Positions 51,532 to 59,913 of a stretch of DNA of 64,000 nucleotides are shown piece after piece. Within the stretch, counting starts at the first letter, position 1; every line of letters starts with the position of its first letter. The stretch comes from Flavobacterium paronense (GTDB lineage: Bacteria > Bacteroidota > Bacteroidia > Flavobacteriales > Flavobacteriaceae). The DNA is taken from assembly GCF_030409795.1 (NCBI RefSeq), contig NZ_JAUFQN010000019.1:2790001-2854000 (forward strand). The letters are read 5' to 3'. Both the position numbers and the translations under genes were made by a program. The notes under the pieces were generated by a model. The model was not told the origin of the DNA. It did no database searches and saw only the letters and a list, made by a program, of their open reading frames with translations.

Positions 51532-53634
51532 ATGAGCATCCAAAACATCAATGTTGCCTTAATTGGAAATCCAAATACCGGAAAAACTTCGGTGTTCAAC
51601 CAATTGACAGGATTAAAGCAACAGGTTGGAAATTATCCCGGAATAACAGTTGAAAAAAAATTGGGTTTTTGTAAATTAACCAATACAATCAAAGCTAATA
51701 TTCTTGATTTACCGGGAACGTATAGCCTAAATGCAAGTTCAATTGATGAGAATGTTGTCATCGAATTGCTACTCAATAAAAACGACAAACTCTTTCCTGA
51801 TGTTGCCGTTGTTATTACCGATGTTGAAAATTTAAAACGGAACCTTTTACTTTTTACGCAAATAAAAGATTTAGAAATTCCAACCATTCTTGTCATTAAT
51901 ATGGCAGATAGAATGAAACCAAAGGGAATTTCGCTCAATATTTCTCATCTTGAAGAGCAATTAAAAACCAAAGTTGTTTTGGTTAGCACTCGAAAAGGAT
52001 ATGGAATTGATGAACTGAAAAATCAAATCGTCGATTATAAATCATTGTCAACAGAACCTTGTTTGAATGCGTCAAGTATTGATGAAGAGTATTTCGATAA
52101 ACTCCGGAAAGCATTCCCAAATCAGTTGTTATACAAACTTTGGTTAGTAATTACACAAGATGTGAATTTTTTAAATTTAGAACGAAACGAAATCCGAAAC
52201 TCATTCACAAAGTCGCACTCCGATTTAAAACGTTTGCAGCAAAAAGAAACCATAAAACGATACCAATTCATCAATGATACTTTGAAAGTTGGACAAACAA
52301 TCGACACCACTAACGCCACAGATTTACGCTCCAAATTAGACAAAGTATTAACGCATAAAATTTTTGGTTACGCTATTTTCTTTGGCATTTTACTTTTGAT
52401 TTTTCAATCTATTTTTGATTGGTCGAGTTATCCTATGGATTTTATCGACACCACTTTTGCTGATTTGGCGAATTTTGCTAAAAAGCACCTTCCGTCGGGA
52501 GAATTTACTAATTTAATTAGTGAAGGAATCATTCCCGGTATTGGTGGAATTGTAATTTTTATTCCACAAATTGCGTTTCTATTTATGTTTATTTCGGTGC
52601 TTGAAGAAAGTGGTTATATGAGTAGGGTTGTCTTTTTAATGGATAAAATCATGCGCCGTTACGGACTTTCCGGCAAAAGTGTAGTCCCTTTAATTTCGGG
52701 AACAGCTTGTGCGATTCCGGCAATAATGAGTGCCAGAAATATTGAAAACTGGAAAGAAAGGTTAATTACAATTTTGGTTACACCTTTTATAACTTGCTCT
52801 GCGCGATTACCGGTTTATGCTATACTGATTTCTTTAATAATTCCAAACAAACGTTTATTTGGACTTTTTAGTTTGCAAGGTGGCACTTTGATGATATTAT
52901 ATCTTTTAGGTTTTGGCATGGCAATTTTTTCTGCTTTTATTTTAAACAAAATTTTAAAGGTGACTACCAAGTCCTATTTTGTAGTTGAAATGCCTAATTA
53001 CAAATTGCCTCTTTTTAAAAATGTGGCGATAAACGTAATCGAAAAAACAAAATCTTTTGTTTTCGGAGCGGGGAAAATCATTCTAGCCATTTCAATAATC
53101 CTATGGTTTTTGGGGTCGCATGGTCCGGAAAAAGATTTTAAAAATGCAGAAAAAACTGTTATTGAAAATGCAAAATCTGAAGGAAAAACTCTCGGAAAGA
53201 ATCAGCTTGAAAATGAAGTTAGCACGTATAAATTAGAGAACTCTTATATTGGGAAAATCGGTAAATCTATTGAACCTGTCATAAGACCTTTGGGTTACGA
53301 TTGGAAAATTGGGATTGCAGTAGTGACCTCATTTGCAGCTCGTGAAGTTTTTGTCGGAACATTAGCAACTATTTACAGTGTTGGGAATAATAATGATGAC
53401 AGCACTATAAAAAATAAAATGCAAGCCGATGTTCATGCTGACGGAACCAAAATATTCAACTTTGCCACTGGTGTTTCTTTATTGCTTTTTTATGCTTTTG
53501 CCATGCAATGTGCCAGTACGCTTGCAATAACCAAAAAGGAAACCAATTCCTGGAAATGGCCACTAATCCAATTGTCTTTTATGAGTGGATTTGCTTATAT
53601 AACGGCGCTAATTGCTTATCAACTTTTAAAATAA
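51532..53634 (+). CDS. feoB: Ferrous iron transport protein B
   Basis: The 700-residue inner-membrane transporter couples GTP binding to Fe2+ uptake. The N-terminal G domain has G1 GNPNTGKTS, G3 DLPGTYSL and G4 NMAD. Two Gate (nucleoside-recognition-like) domains follow with about eight to ten membrane segments, including the Cys-bearing SGTACAIPAIMSARN. All typical parts are present. It lies between feoA and a FeoX-like small gene, with which it shares one base, so the three form one operon. Confidence 0.96.
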   Translation: MSIQNINVALIGNPNTGKTSVFNQLTGLKQQVGNYPGITVEKKLGFCKLTNTIKANILDLPGTYSLNASSIDENVVIELLLNKNDKLFPDVAVVITDVENLKRNLLLFTQIKDLEIPTILVINMADRMKPKGISLNISHLEEQLKTKVVLVSTRKGYGIDELKNQIVDYKSLSTEPCLNASSIDEEYFDKLRKAFPNQLLYKLWLVITQDVNFLNLERNEIRNSFTKSHSDLKRLQQKETIKRYQFINDTLKVGQTIDTTNATDLRSKLDKVLTHKIFGYAIFFGILLLIFQSIFDWSSYPMDFIDTTFADLANFAKKHLPSGEFTNLISEGIIPGIGGIVIFIPQIAFLFMFISVLEESGYMSRVVFLMDKIMRRYGLSGKSVVPLISGTACAIPAIMSARNIENWKERLITILVTPFITCSARLPVYAILISLIIPNKRLFGLFSLQGGTLMILYLLGFGMAIFSAFILNKILKVTTKSYFVVEMPNYKLPLFKNVAINVIEKTKSFVFGAGKIILAISIILWFLGSHGPEKDFKNAEKTVIENAKSEGKTLGKNQLENEVSTYKLENSYIGKIGKSIEPVIRPLGYDWKIGIAVVTSFAAREVFVGTLATIYSVGNNNDDSTIKNKMQADVHADGTKIFNFATGVSLLLFYAFAMQCASTLAITKKETNSWKWPLIQLSFMSGFAYITALIAYQLLK

Positions 53635-53759
53635 TGGACACACAACAAATCTTAGTTTATCTTGCTGTAGCTGTCGCGCTGGTTTTTTTAATTCGAAGGT
53701 TTTTTGGAAAAAATAAATCAAAGAAAAACTGTGGTGATGATGATTGTGGTTGTCACTAA
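53634..53759 (+). CDS. FeoB-associated Cys-rich small membrane protein (FeoX-like)
   Basis: The ATG at 53634 overlaps the feoB TAA by one base and encodes 41 residues: one membrane segment (ILVYLAVAVALVFLIRRFF) then a basic stretch and a Cys-rich tail CGDDDCGCH. This matches the small FeoB-associated Cys-rich family that accompanies FeoB in many bacteria. Its role in Fe2+ uptake is not settled. Its stop overlaps the stop of the convergent metal regulator by a few bases. Confidence 0.85.
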   Translation: MDTQQILVYLAVAVALVFLIRRFFGKNKSKKNCGDDDCGCH

Positions 53760-54409
53760 ATAATTTTTACATAAAGATTATTAGCTATTATATTTGAAAC
53801 AGTAACTGCTTTTTCTTCCACTTGTATTCTCAACGACAAATCAAATTCTTCTTTCGCTAAAACAACAATTTTAGAACCTAATGTAATTTGATTTTTATCT
53901 AAGTATTTCAAAAATTGTGTCGACGAATCTTTTACTCCAATACAAATTGCGGATTGCTTTTCATCTAATTCTGCTAATACTAATTTTTCAACTTTATTGA
54001 TTTTACCATGCGCATCCGGAATTGGGTCACCATGAGGATCTTCGGTTGGATTGCCCAAAAAATCGTCTAAACTATTAATTAATTTCTCCGATTTTATATG
54101 TTCCAATTGTTCGGCAATATCATGAACTTCGTCCCAGGAAAACTTTAATTTATCTACCAAAAAAACTTCCCATAAACGGTGTTTTCTAACTATCATTTTG
54201 GCTGAAAGTTTTCCTTTTTCTGTCAGTAAAACACCTTGGTATTTTTTGTAAATAATCAACTCTTTTTCGGCCAATTTTTTCAGCATATCAGTTACTGAAG
54301 ACGCTTTGGTTTCCATTTTTTCAGCAATTGCGTTTGTACTTACCTCAACGCCGGAAGCAACTGTAATATGATAAATTGTTTTTAAATAATTCTCTTCTGA
54401 AAAAGTCAT
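53756..54409 (-). CDS. DtxR/MntR-family metal-dependent transcriptional regulator
   Basis: The 217-residue protein has an N-terminal winged helix (EENYLKTIYHITVASGVEVS, recognition region TKASSVTDMLKKLAEK) and a dimerisation domain with metal-ligand His and Glu residues (VRKHRLWEVFLVD, EVHDIAEQLEHI). A C-terminal FeoA-like SH3 domain (TLGSKIVVLAK) completes it. It is the second gene of a unit with the Nramp transporter, which points to Mn2+ (MntR-like), but Fe2+ sensing over the neighbouring feo operon is also plausible. A palindrome upstream of the Nramp gene is the candidate operator. Confidence 0.92.
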   Translation of the reverse strand: MTFSEENYLKTIYHITVASGVEVSTNAIAEKMETKASSVTDMLKKLAEKELIIYKKYQGVLLTEKGKLSAKMIVRKHRLWEVFLVDKLKFSWDEVHDIAEQLEHIKSEKLINSLDDFLGNPTEDPHGDPIPDAHGKINKVEKLVLAELDEKQSAICIGVKDSSTQFLKYLDKNQITLGSKIVVLAKEEFDLSLRIQVEEKAVTVSNIIANNLYVKII

Positions 54410-54411
54410 AA

Positions 54412-56283
54412 TTAATTTTTTACAATAAATAAAGGAATTGATATTTTGTGTCTCAACTTATCTACAGTTGTTCCAAAAATGATATCTTTAAATCCGGTAT
54501 GACCATGTGTTCCCATTACTAAAATATCAAAATTGCCTTCTTTAACAATTCTTGGAATTGCGTTATTTGGTTTTCCAAATCCAAGTTTGACATCAACTTT
54601 AAAACCATTATTTGTCAAAAGTTCTTGATATTCAAATAATAATTTTTCGTCAATTGTAGTTTCGTGATCATCAATATTCCCACCGTATAGCATTGCACCA
54701 ACAGTTTCAACAACATGAATTAAAGTATAATTCGCTTCTTTTCCCCCCAATTCAAAAGCACTGTTTATGGCAATTTTGTCAGCATCCGAAAAATCAACCG
54801 AAATGGCAATATTCTTCTTATTATAGGTTTCCACTTTGAAAAAATTCAATTCAAAATTATGAGGTAAATGTGCATTTATTTGATGCTTGGCATTAATTAT
54901 AAAAGGTTTGAAAATAATATAAAAAAGTAAAAGCAAAAAACCAAAAGCTAACGGAACTACAGTAAACCATAAAACAATAGGATTTTCTGAAGTTTCTAAC
55001 CAACCTTGAATTTCGTTATAAACTAATTTTGCGTTCAACGATACAATTATGACAGCAATAATCCATGAAGCTATTTGTGTAGTTTTACTAATATGAAATC
55101 CTTTCATTTTTGTTTTATCACTCACAAAATGGATCAAAGGAATAATAGCAAATCCCAATTGCAAACTCAAAATCACCTGACTTAAAATCAGCATTTTCCC
55201 AGTTATGCTTTCGCCATAAATTGAGATGACAATAACCGCCGGAACTATTGCAATCAATCGCGTAATAATTCGCCTTACCCAAGGTTGAATTCTCAAATTA
55301 AGATAGCCTTCCATAACAATCTGACCAGCTAATGTTCCAGTAATTGTCGAGCTTTGTCCGGCTGCAATCAAGGCAACTGCGAATAATATCGGTGCCCATT
55401 TTGTTCCCAATAAAGGTTCTAAAAACTTATGTGCATCTTGAATTTCAGCAACAGTAAACATTCCGTTTTGGTAAAATACAGCTGCACCCAAAATTAAAAT
55501 CGCAGCATTTACAAAAAAAGCCAAGTTCAAAGCAATGGTAGAATCTATAAAATTATATTTCAATGCTTGCTTAATTCCTTTATTGCTCCGGTCAAATTTC
55601 CGCGTTTGAACCAAAGAGGAATGCAGGTATAAATTATGTGGCATAACAGTAGCACCAATGATACCTATGGCAATATATAAAGCATTTTCATTGGGTAACG
55701 ACGGAATTAATCCTGTGAAAACTTTACTTATTTCCGGTTGGGCAAAAATCATTTCAATGATAAAGGAAACACCAATAATCATTACTAATGCAATGATAAA
55801 AGCTTCCATTTTTCGTATCCCTTTATTAATTAAAAAGAGTAATAAAAAAGTATCCAAAACGGTAATCATCACACCTTGAATCAAGGAAATATCAAAGAGT
55901 AAATTTAGACCGATTGCCATTCCGAGAACTTCGGCTAAATCACAAGCAGCAATAGCGATTTCAGCTAAAAAATAAAGAATATAATTTATAAAAGGCGAAT
56001 AAGTTTCGCGTGATGCCTGAGCTAAATCTCGTTGGGTAACGATTCCTAAACGTGCGCTTAAACTCTGCAACAGTAACGCCATAATGTTACTCATCAATAA
56101 AACCCAAAGCAAGGCATAGCCAAATTGACTTCCGCCGGCAATATCAGTTGCCCAATTTCCCGGATCCATATAACCTACACTGATTAAATAGGCTGGCCCA
56201 AGAAATGCTAATATTTTTCTAAACCCGGTTTTTTTACCTTCTGTGGCAACCGACTGATTAACTTCTTCTAATGACTTGCTCAT
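54412..56283 (-). CDS. Nramp divalent-metal transporter with C-terminal universal-stress domain
   Basis: The 623-residue protein begins MSKSLEE; an in-frame ATG at 56301 overlaps a probable -7 box (56299-56306), so 56283 is preferred. The Nramp core has DPGNWATDIAGG and the MPHNLYLHSSLVQTR motif that forms the metal site, with about eleven membrane segments. After residue 480 a universal-stress (UspA-like) domain follows (VDFSDADKIAINSAFELG; VMGTHGHTGFKDIIFGT). It should import Mn2+ (or Fe2+) with protons. The Nramp-Usp fusion is unusual relative to stand-alone MntH. The regulator gene follows after two bases. Confidence 0.9.
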   Translation of the reverse strand: MSKSLEEVNQSVATEGKKTGFRKILAFLGPAYLISVGYMDPGNWATDIAGGSQFGYALLWVLLMSNIMALLLQSLSARLGIVTQRDLAQASRETYSPFINYILYFLAEIAIAACDLAEVLGMAIGLNLLFDISLIQGVMITVLDTFLLLFLINKGIRKMEAFIIALVMIIGVSFIIEMIFAQPEISKVFTGLIPSLPNENALYIAIGIIGATVMPHNLYLHSSLVQTRKFDRSNKGIKQALKYNFIDSTIALNLAFFVNAAILILGAAVFYQNGMFTVAEIQDAHKFLEPLLGTKWAPILFAVALIAAGQSSTITGTLAGQIVMEGYLNLRIQPWVRRIITRLIAIVPAVIVISIYGESITGKMLILSQVILSLQLGFAIIPLIHFVSDKTKMKGFHISKTTQIASWIIAVIIVSLNAKLVYNEIQGWLETSENPIVLWFTVVPLAFGFLLLLFYIIFKPFIINAKHQINAHLPHNFELNFFKVETYNKKNIAISVDFSDADKIAINSAFELGGKEANYTLIHVVETVGAMLYGGNIDDHETTIDEKLLFEYQELLTNNGFKVDVKLGFGKPNNAIPRIVKEGNFDILVMGTHGHTGFKDIIFGTTVDKLRHKISIPLFIVKN

Positions 56284-56298
56284 AAAATTGTATTTACA

Positions 56299-56330
56299 CA
56301 AAGCTAATTATTTTTTTAGATAAAGCTAAA
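56299..56330 (-). promoter_or_regulatory. Promoter and candidate metal-regulator operator of the Nramp gene
   Basis: On the minus strand TAGCTTTG (plus-strand 56299-56306) matches TANNTTTG, 16 bases before the preferred ATG at 56283. Immediately upstream lies the palindrome TTTAG-n6-CTAAA (56315-56330), the type of symmetric site bound by DtxR-family proteins. It would occupy the spacer between -7 and -33. Binding by the adjacent regulator is an inference. Confidence 0.5.
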
Positions 56331-56335
56331 AATAA

Positions 56336-56362
56336 TTGTTTTTTAGTTTTTAGTTATCTTTG
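56336..56362 (+). promoter_or_regulatory. Promoter for the lycopene cyclase gene
   Basis: TTG at 56336-56338 and TATCTTTG at 56355-56362 (spacer 16) fit the flavobacterial pattern. The ATG at 56367 is only four bases after the -7 box, so the mRNA would be nearly leaderless. The region is shared with the divergent Nramp promoter and the palindrome lies just next to it. Confidence 0.5.
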
Positions 56363-56366
56363 ACAC

Positions 56367-57506
56367 ATGAAGCATTACCATTACATTTTTACAGGTTCAG
56401 GATTATCGGCTTTGATGACCGTTTACGAGATGGCGTTTTCTGAAAAGTTTGATGACAAATCCATTTTGCTGATTGATGAAAATTTAAAAAAATCTAATGA
56501 TAGAACCTGGTGTTTTTGGGATGAAAATCAATTGTTTGAAAGTATCGTTTCTGAAAAATGGAATACAGCACTTTTTGCTGATAATAATATTCAAAGAGAA
56601 TTAACTCTAAAACCTTACCAATACAAAATGGTAAAAGGTTTAGATTTTTACAAAATGGTTTTCGATACAATTTCCATTCATTCAAACATACATTTTGTGA
56701 ATCAAAATGTTATCGATTTTCAAGAATTAGGGAATCATTGTGTAGTGAAAACCGATACGGAAAGTTTCAGCTGCAACAAAGTTTTTAATTCAATTCTTAA
56801 TCAAGAAACAGTAAAAAACCAAACCAAATATCCGCTTTTGCACCAGCATTTTATTGGATGGTTTATCAAAAGTAACCAAGCTGTTTTTAATCCGGATTGC
56901 GCCACGTTTATGGATTTTTCTGTTGAGCAGAAAGGCAATACCCGATTTATGTATTTGCTACCTTCTTCAGAAACCGAAGCTTTAATTGAATATACTTTAT
57001 TCTCTAAAGATTTATTGTCAAAAGAGGAATATGAAACCGAAATCCAAAATTACATCCAAAAAATCGGAATCACAGAATACGAAATAGTCGAAAAAGAACA
57101 AGGAAACATTCCGATGACTTCCTATAAATTCTGGAAACACAATTCAAAAAACATTATCAATATCGGTTCTGCCGGTGGCTGGACAAAAGCAAGTACAGGT
57201 TATACTTTTAAAAATACTATCAAAAAATCAAAAGCTTTGGTACAATTTTTATTGTCTGAAACCGACTTTAGAAAATTCCATAAAAATGATAAATTCTGGT
57301 TTTACGATTTGTTGTTTTTAGATGTTTTAAATCGAAGAAATGACAAAGGTTCCAAAGTCTTTTCGGCACTTTTTAAAAGTGGAAAACCAACTTTAATCTT
57401 CAAATTTCTTGATGAAGAAACGTCATTTTGGGAAGATTTACAGGTTATTTGGAAATGCCCAAAAGGACTTTTTGTGAGAGCACTAATCAATAGATTGTTT
57501 AAATAA
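56367..57506 (+). CDS. Lycopene cyclase family protein (CrtY-like)
   Basis: The 379-residue FAD-dependent protein opens with YHYIFTGSGLSALMTVYEM, the dinucleotide-binding region of lycopene beta-cyclases, and carries the family motif DRTWCFWDENQ, with NIGSAGGWTKASTGYTF (NIGSAGGWTKASTGY) near residue 268. It probably closes beta-ionone rings on lycopene to give beta-carotene (carotenoid pigments or zeaxanthin precursors). No other carotenoid gene (crtI, crtB, crtZ) is in the window. It is divergent from the Nramp gene. Confidence 0.88.
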   Translation: MKHYHYIFTGSGLSALMTVYEMAFSEKFDDKSILLIDENLKKSNDRTWCFWDENQLFESIVSEKWNTALFADNNIQRELTLKPYQYKMVKGLDFYKMVFDTISIHSNIHFVNQNVIDFQELGNHCVVKTDTESFSCNKVFNSILNQETVKNQTKYPLLHQHFIGWFIKSNQAVFNPDCATFMDFSVEQKGNTRFMYLLPSSETEALIEYTLFSKDLLSKEEYETEIQNYIQKIGITEYEIVEKEQGNIPMTSYKFWKHNSKNIINIGSAGGWTKASTGYTFKNTIKKSKALVQFLLSETDFRKFHKNDKFWFYDLLFLDVLNRRNDKGSKVFSALFKSGKPTLIFKFLDEETSFWEDLQVIWKCPKGLFVRALINRLFK

Positions 57507-57545
57507 ATCTGCTTATACAAATGTTAAACTTTGTAAAAAGTAACA

Positions 57546-57573
57546 TTGTAATCAAAACTTATGTCTAAGTTTG
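57546..57573 (+). promoter_or_regulatory. Promoter of the histidine operon
   Basis: TTG (57546-57548) and TAAGTTTG (57566-57573) are 17 bases apart, a full match to the flavobacterial -33/-7 consensus. Transcription would start near 57580, about 12 bases before the leader peptide ATG. Confidence 0.65.
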
Positions 57574-57591
57574 TCCTAAGAAAATAAAACA

Positions 57592-57648
57592 ATGAACACA
57601 ATTATTTCACAATTACATCACCATCATTCTTGCAAACAGGCGAGTTAG
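57592..57648 (+). CDS. hisL: Histidine operon leader peptide
   Basis: An 18-codon reading frame, MNTIISQLHHHHSCKQAS, begins 12 bases after the expected transcription start and includes four consecutive His codons (57616-57627). It is followed by an intrinsic terminator and then hisG. This is the classic arrangement of transcription attenuation: stalling at His codons when charged tRNA-His is low would prevent terminator formation. TACATCAC at the His codons (57614-57621) pairs perfectly with GTGATGTA (57648-57655) just after the stop, giving a candidate first hairpin. The antiterminator pairing is not fully resolved. Confidence 0.85.
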   Translation: MNTIISQLHHHHSCKQAS

Positions 57649-57674
57649 TGATGTATTGTATATACTTATAATTA

Positions 57675-57706
57675 AAAACCGTCTGAGTGTACTTAGACGG
57701 TTTTTT
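57675..57706 (+). terminator. Attenuator terminator of the his operon
   Basis: AAAACCGTCT (57675-57684) and AGACGGTTTT (57695-57704) form a perfect 10-bp stem with a 10-base loop, followed by a T tract (57701-57706, then TTTTT). It lies between the leader peptide and hisG, the expected place for an attenuator. Confidence 0.88.
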
Positions 57707-57753
57707 GTTTTTCAGCCCATCGCAGTACATTCAGATTTTATCTAAAATAAAAA

Positions 57754-58611
57754 ATGAATACTTTAAAAATTGCGGTTCAAAAAAGTGGCCGATTGAGTGA
57801 AAAATCACTCCAACTTCTGGAAGAATGTGGCATCAAAATTTCTAATGGCGAACGAAAACTCAAAGCCATAGCACAAAATTTCCCTATTGAAATTTTATTC
57901 CTGCGCGATGATGATATTCCACAATATGTAGAACAAGGTGTTGCAGATATAGGAATTCTAGGCGAAAACGAAGTCTGGGAAAAAGACAAAGAAGTTACAA
58001 TTATTCAGCAATTGGGTTTTGCCGGTTGCCGCATGTCGTTGGCGATACCAAAAGATGAAATCTATACTGATTTAAATTACTTTCAAGGAAGGCGAATCGC
58101 CACCAGCTATCCTAAAATTCTAATCGATTTTTTTGCCAAAAACAACATCACCGTTTTCATAGAAGAAATTAGTGGTAGCGTAGAAATTGCTACAAGTATT
58201 GGCTTGGCAGATGCTGTTTTTGATATTGTGAGCACCGGAAGTACTCTTTTAATGAACGGATTAAAAGAAGTAGCAACAGTTACTAAAAGTGAAGCCGTTT
58301 TAATTTCAAACCCAAATCTGACTCAAGAAAATCAAGCTATTCTAAATAAATTATTGTTTAGAATGCAATCCGTACGAGAAGGAAAACAATACAAATACAT
58401 CTTACTAAATGCTCCGAATTCAGCTATTGAAAACATCTGTTCCTTGTTGCCCGGAATGAAATCACCTACTGTTTTACCCTTAGTAAATAAAGATTGGAGC
58501 AGTTTGCATTCGGTTATCAATGAAGACGATTATTGGGAAATAATAGAGCAACTCAAAAATCTTGGAGCCGAAGGAATTTTAATTATTCCGATAGAAAAAA
58601 TGATTCGATAA
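57754..58611 (+). CDS. hisG: ATP phosphoribosyltransferase (long form)
   Basis: The enzyme condenses ATP and PRPP, the first and feedback-regulated step of histidine synthesis. The 285-residue length and the C-terminal ACT-like regulatory domain (about residues 210-285, KYILLNAPNSAIENICSLLPG) show it is the long hexameric form that does not need HisZ. Catalytic features include DIGILGENEV and the PRPP-binding EISGSVEIATSIGLADAVFD (SGSVEIATSIGLADAVFD). It is the first structural gene of the his operon, 105 bases after the leader peptide stop. Confidence 0.96.
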   Translation: MNTLKIAVQKSGRLSEKSLQLLEECGIKISNGERKLKAIAQNFPIEILFLRDDDIPQYVEQGVADIGILGENEVWEKDKEVTIIQQLGFAGCRMSLAIPKDEIYTDLNYFQGRRIATSYPKILIDFFAKNNITVFIEEISGSVEIATSIGLADAVFDIVSTGSTLLMNGLKEVATVTKSEAVLISNPNLTQENQAILNKLLFRMQSVREGKQYKYILLNAPNSAIENICSLLPGMKSPTVLPLVNKDWSSLHSVINEDDYWEIIEQLKNLGAEGILIIPIEKMIR

Positions 58612-58623
58612 AAAATAGAAATT

Positions 58624-59913
58624 ATGAAAACGTATATAAATCCAAAACCGGAACAATGGAATGAATTAGCAAAACGGAAAACCGTTGCAACTGATGATTT
58701 AAACGAAACTGTGAGAACTATTTTTAATGATATTAAAAAAAATGGAAGCAAAGCAGTAGAAAAATACACTCATTATTTTGATGGTGTAACCATTGCAAAT
58801 ATCGAAGTAAAACCATCAGAAATTGAAAATGCTGCTGCAGTAATTCCATCCGATTTAAAAGAAGCAATCCAAATCGCCACAGAAAACATCACAAAATTCC
58901 ACATTGCCCAAAAAGAAATCCCAACAAAAATAGAAACCACATCAGGTGTTTATTGTTGGAGAGAAAGTCGCGCCATCGATACTATTGGGATTTATATACC
59001 TGGCGGAACTGCTCCATTGTTTTCATCGGTTTTGATGTTGGCTATACCCGCTAAAATTGCTGGCTGTAAGAATATTATTTTGTGTTCGCCACCAGATAAA
59101 AACGGCAACATTAATCCCGCTATTTTATATGCTGCACAACTTACTGGCGTAACTAAAATTTATAAAGTTGGTGGTATTCAAGCCATTGCCGCAATGACAT
59201 TGGGAACTGATGAAATACCAATTGTGTCTAAATTATTTGGACCAGGAAATCAATATGTAACCGCTGCCAAACAATATGCACAACAATTAGGTTTAGCCAA
59301 CGATTTACCAGCCGGACCAAGTGAATTATTAGTCATTGCTGATAGTAGTTGTGATCCTGAATTTGTGGCTTCCGATTTACTTTCGCAAGCTGAGCACGGC
59401 GATGATAGTCAGGTTATTTTAGTTTCCAATTCTGAAGAAATTATAACGAAAGTTAAATTGGCAATCGAAAATCAGAAGACAATTTTACCACGACAAAAAA
59501 CCGTTGAAAAAGCATTAGAAAATAGTCGGGCTTTGGTTTTTGAAGATATTCAAACTGCTATTGCATTCTCTAATTTTTATGCGCCAGAACATTTGATTTT
59601 AGCGGTTGAAGATGCTGAAAACAAAATTGATTTAATTCAAAATGCTGGTTCTGTTTTTATTGGAAATTATAGTTGTGAAAGTGCAGGAGATTATGCTAGT
59701 GGAACCAATCATACCTTGCCAACAAACGGTTATGCAAAGAATTATAGCGGCGTATCGTTAGACAGTTTTGTAAAGAAAATTACGTTTCAAAAATTAACCT
59801 CAAAAGGTATTCAAAACCTTGGACCAACAATAGAATTAATGGCTGCTGCGGAACAATTAGACGCTCACAAAAACGCTGTTTCTATCCGATTAAAAAAATT
59901 ACAAAATGGATAA
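58624..59913 (+). CDS. hisD: Histidinol dehydrogenase
   Basis: The enzyme oxidises histidinol to histidine in two NAD-dependent steps, the last of the pathway. The 429-residue protein has the family signature around LFGPGNQYVTAAKQYAQ, DLPAGPSELLVIAD and the zinc/catalytic His in LSQAEHGDDSQVIL and FYAPEHLILA. It starts 12 bases after hisG and overlaps hisC by eight bases. Confidence 0.97.
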   Translation: MKTYINPKPEQWNELAKRKTVATDDLNETVRTIFNDIKKNGSKAVEKYTHYFDGVTIANIEVKPSEIENAAAVIPSDLKEAIQIATENITKFHIAQKEIPTKIETTSGVYCWRESRAIDTIGIYIPGGTAPLFSSVLMLAIPAKIAGCKNIILCSPPDKNGNINPAILYAAQLTGVTKIYKVGGIQAIAAMTLGTDEIPIVSKLFGPGNQYVTAAKQYAQQLGLANDLPAGPSELLVIADSSCDPEFVASDLLSQAEHGDDSQVILVSNSEEIITKVKLAIENQKTILPRQKTVEKALENSRALVFEDIQTAIAFSNFYAPEHLILAVEDAENKIDLIQNAGSVFIGNYSCESAGDYASGTNHTLPTNGYAKNYSGVSLDSFVKKITFQKLTSKGIQNLGPTIELMAAAEQLDAHKNAVSIRLKKLQNG

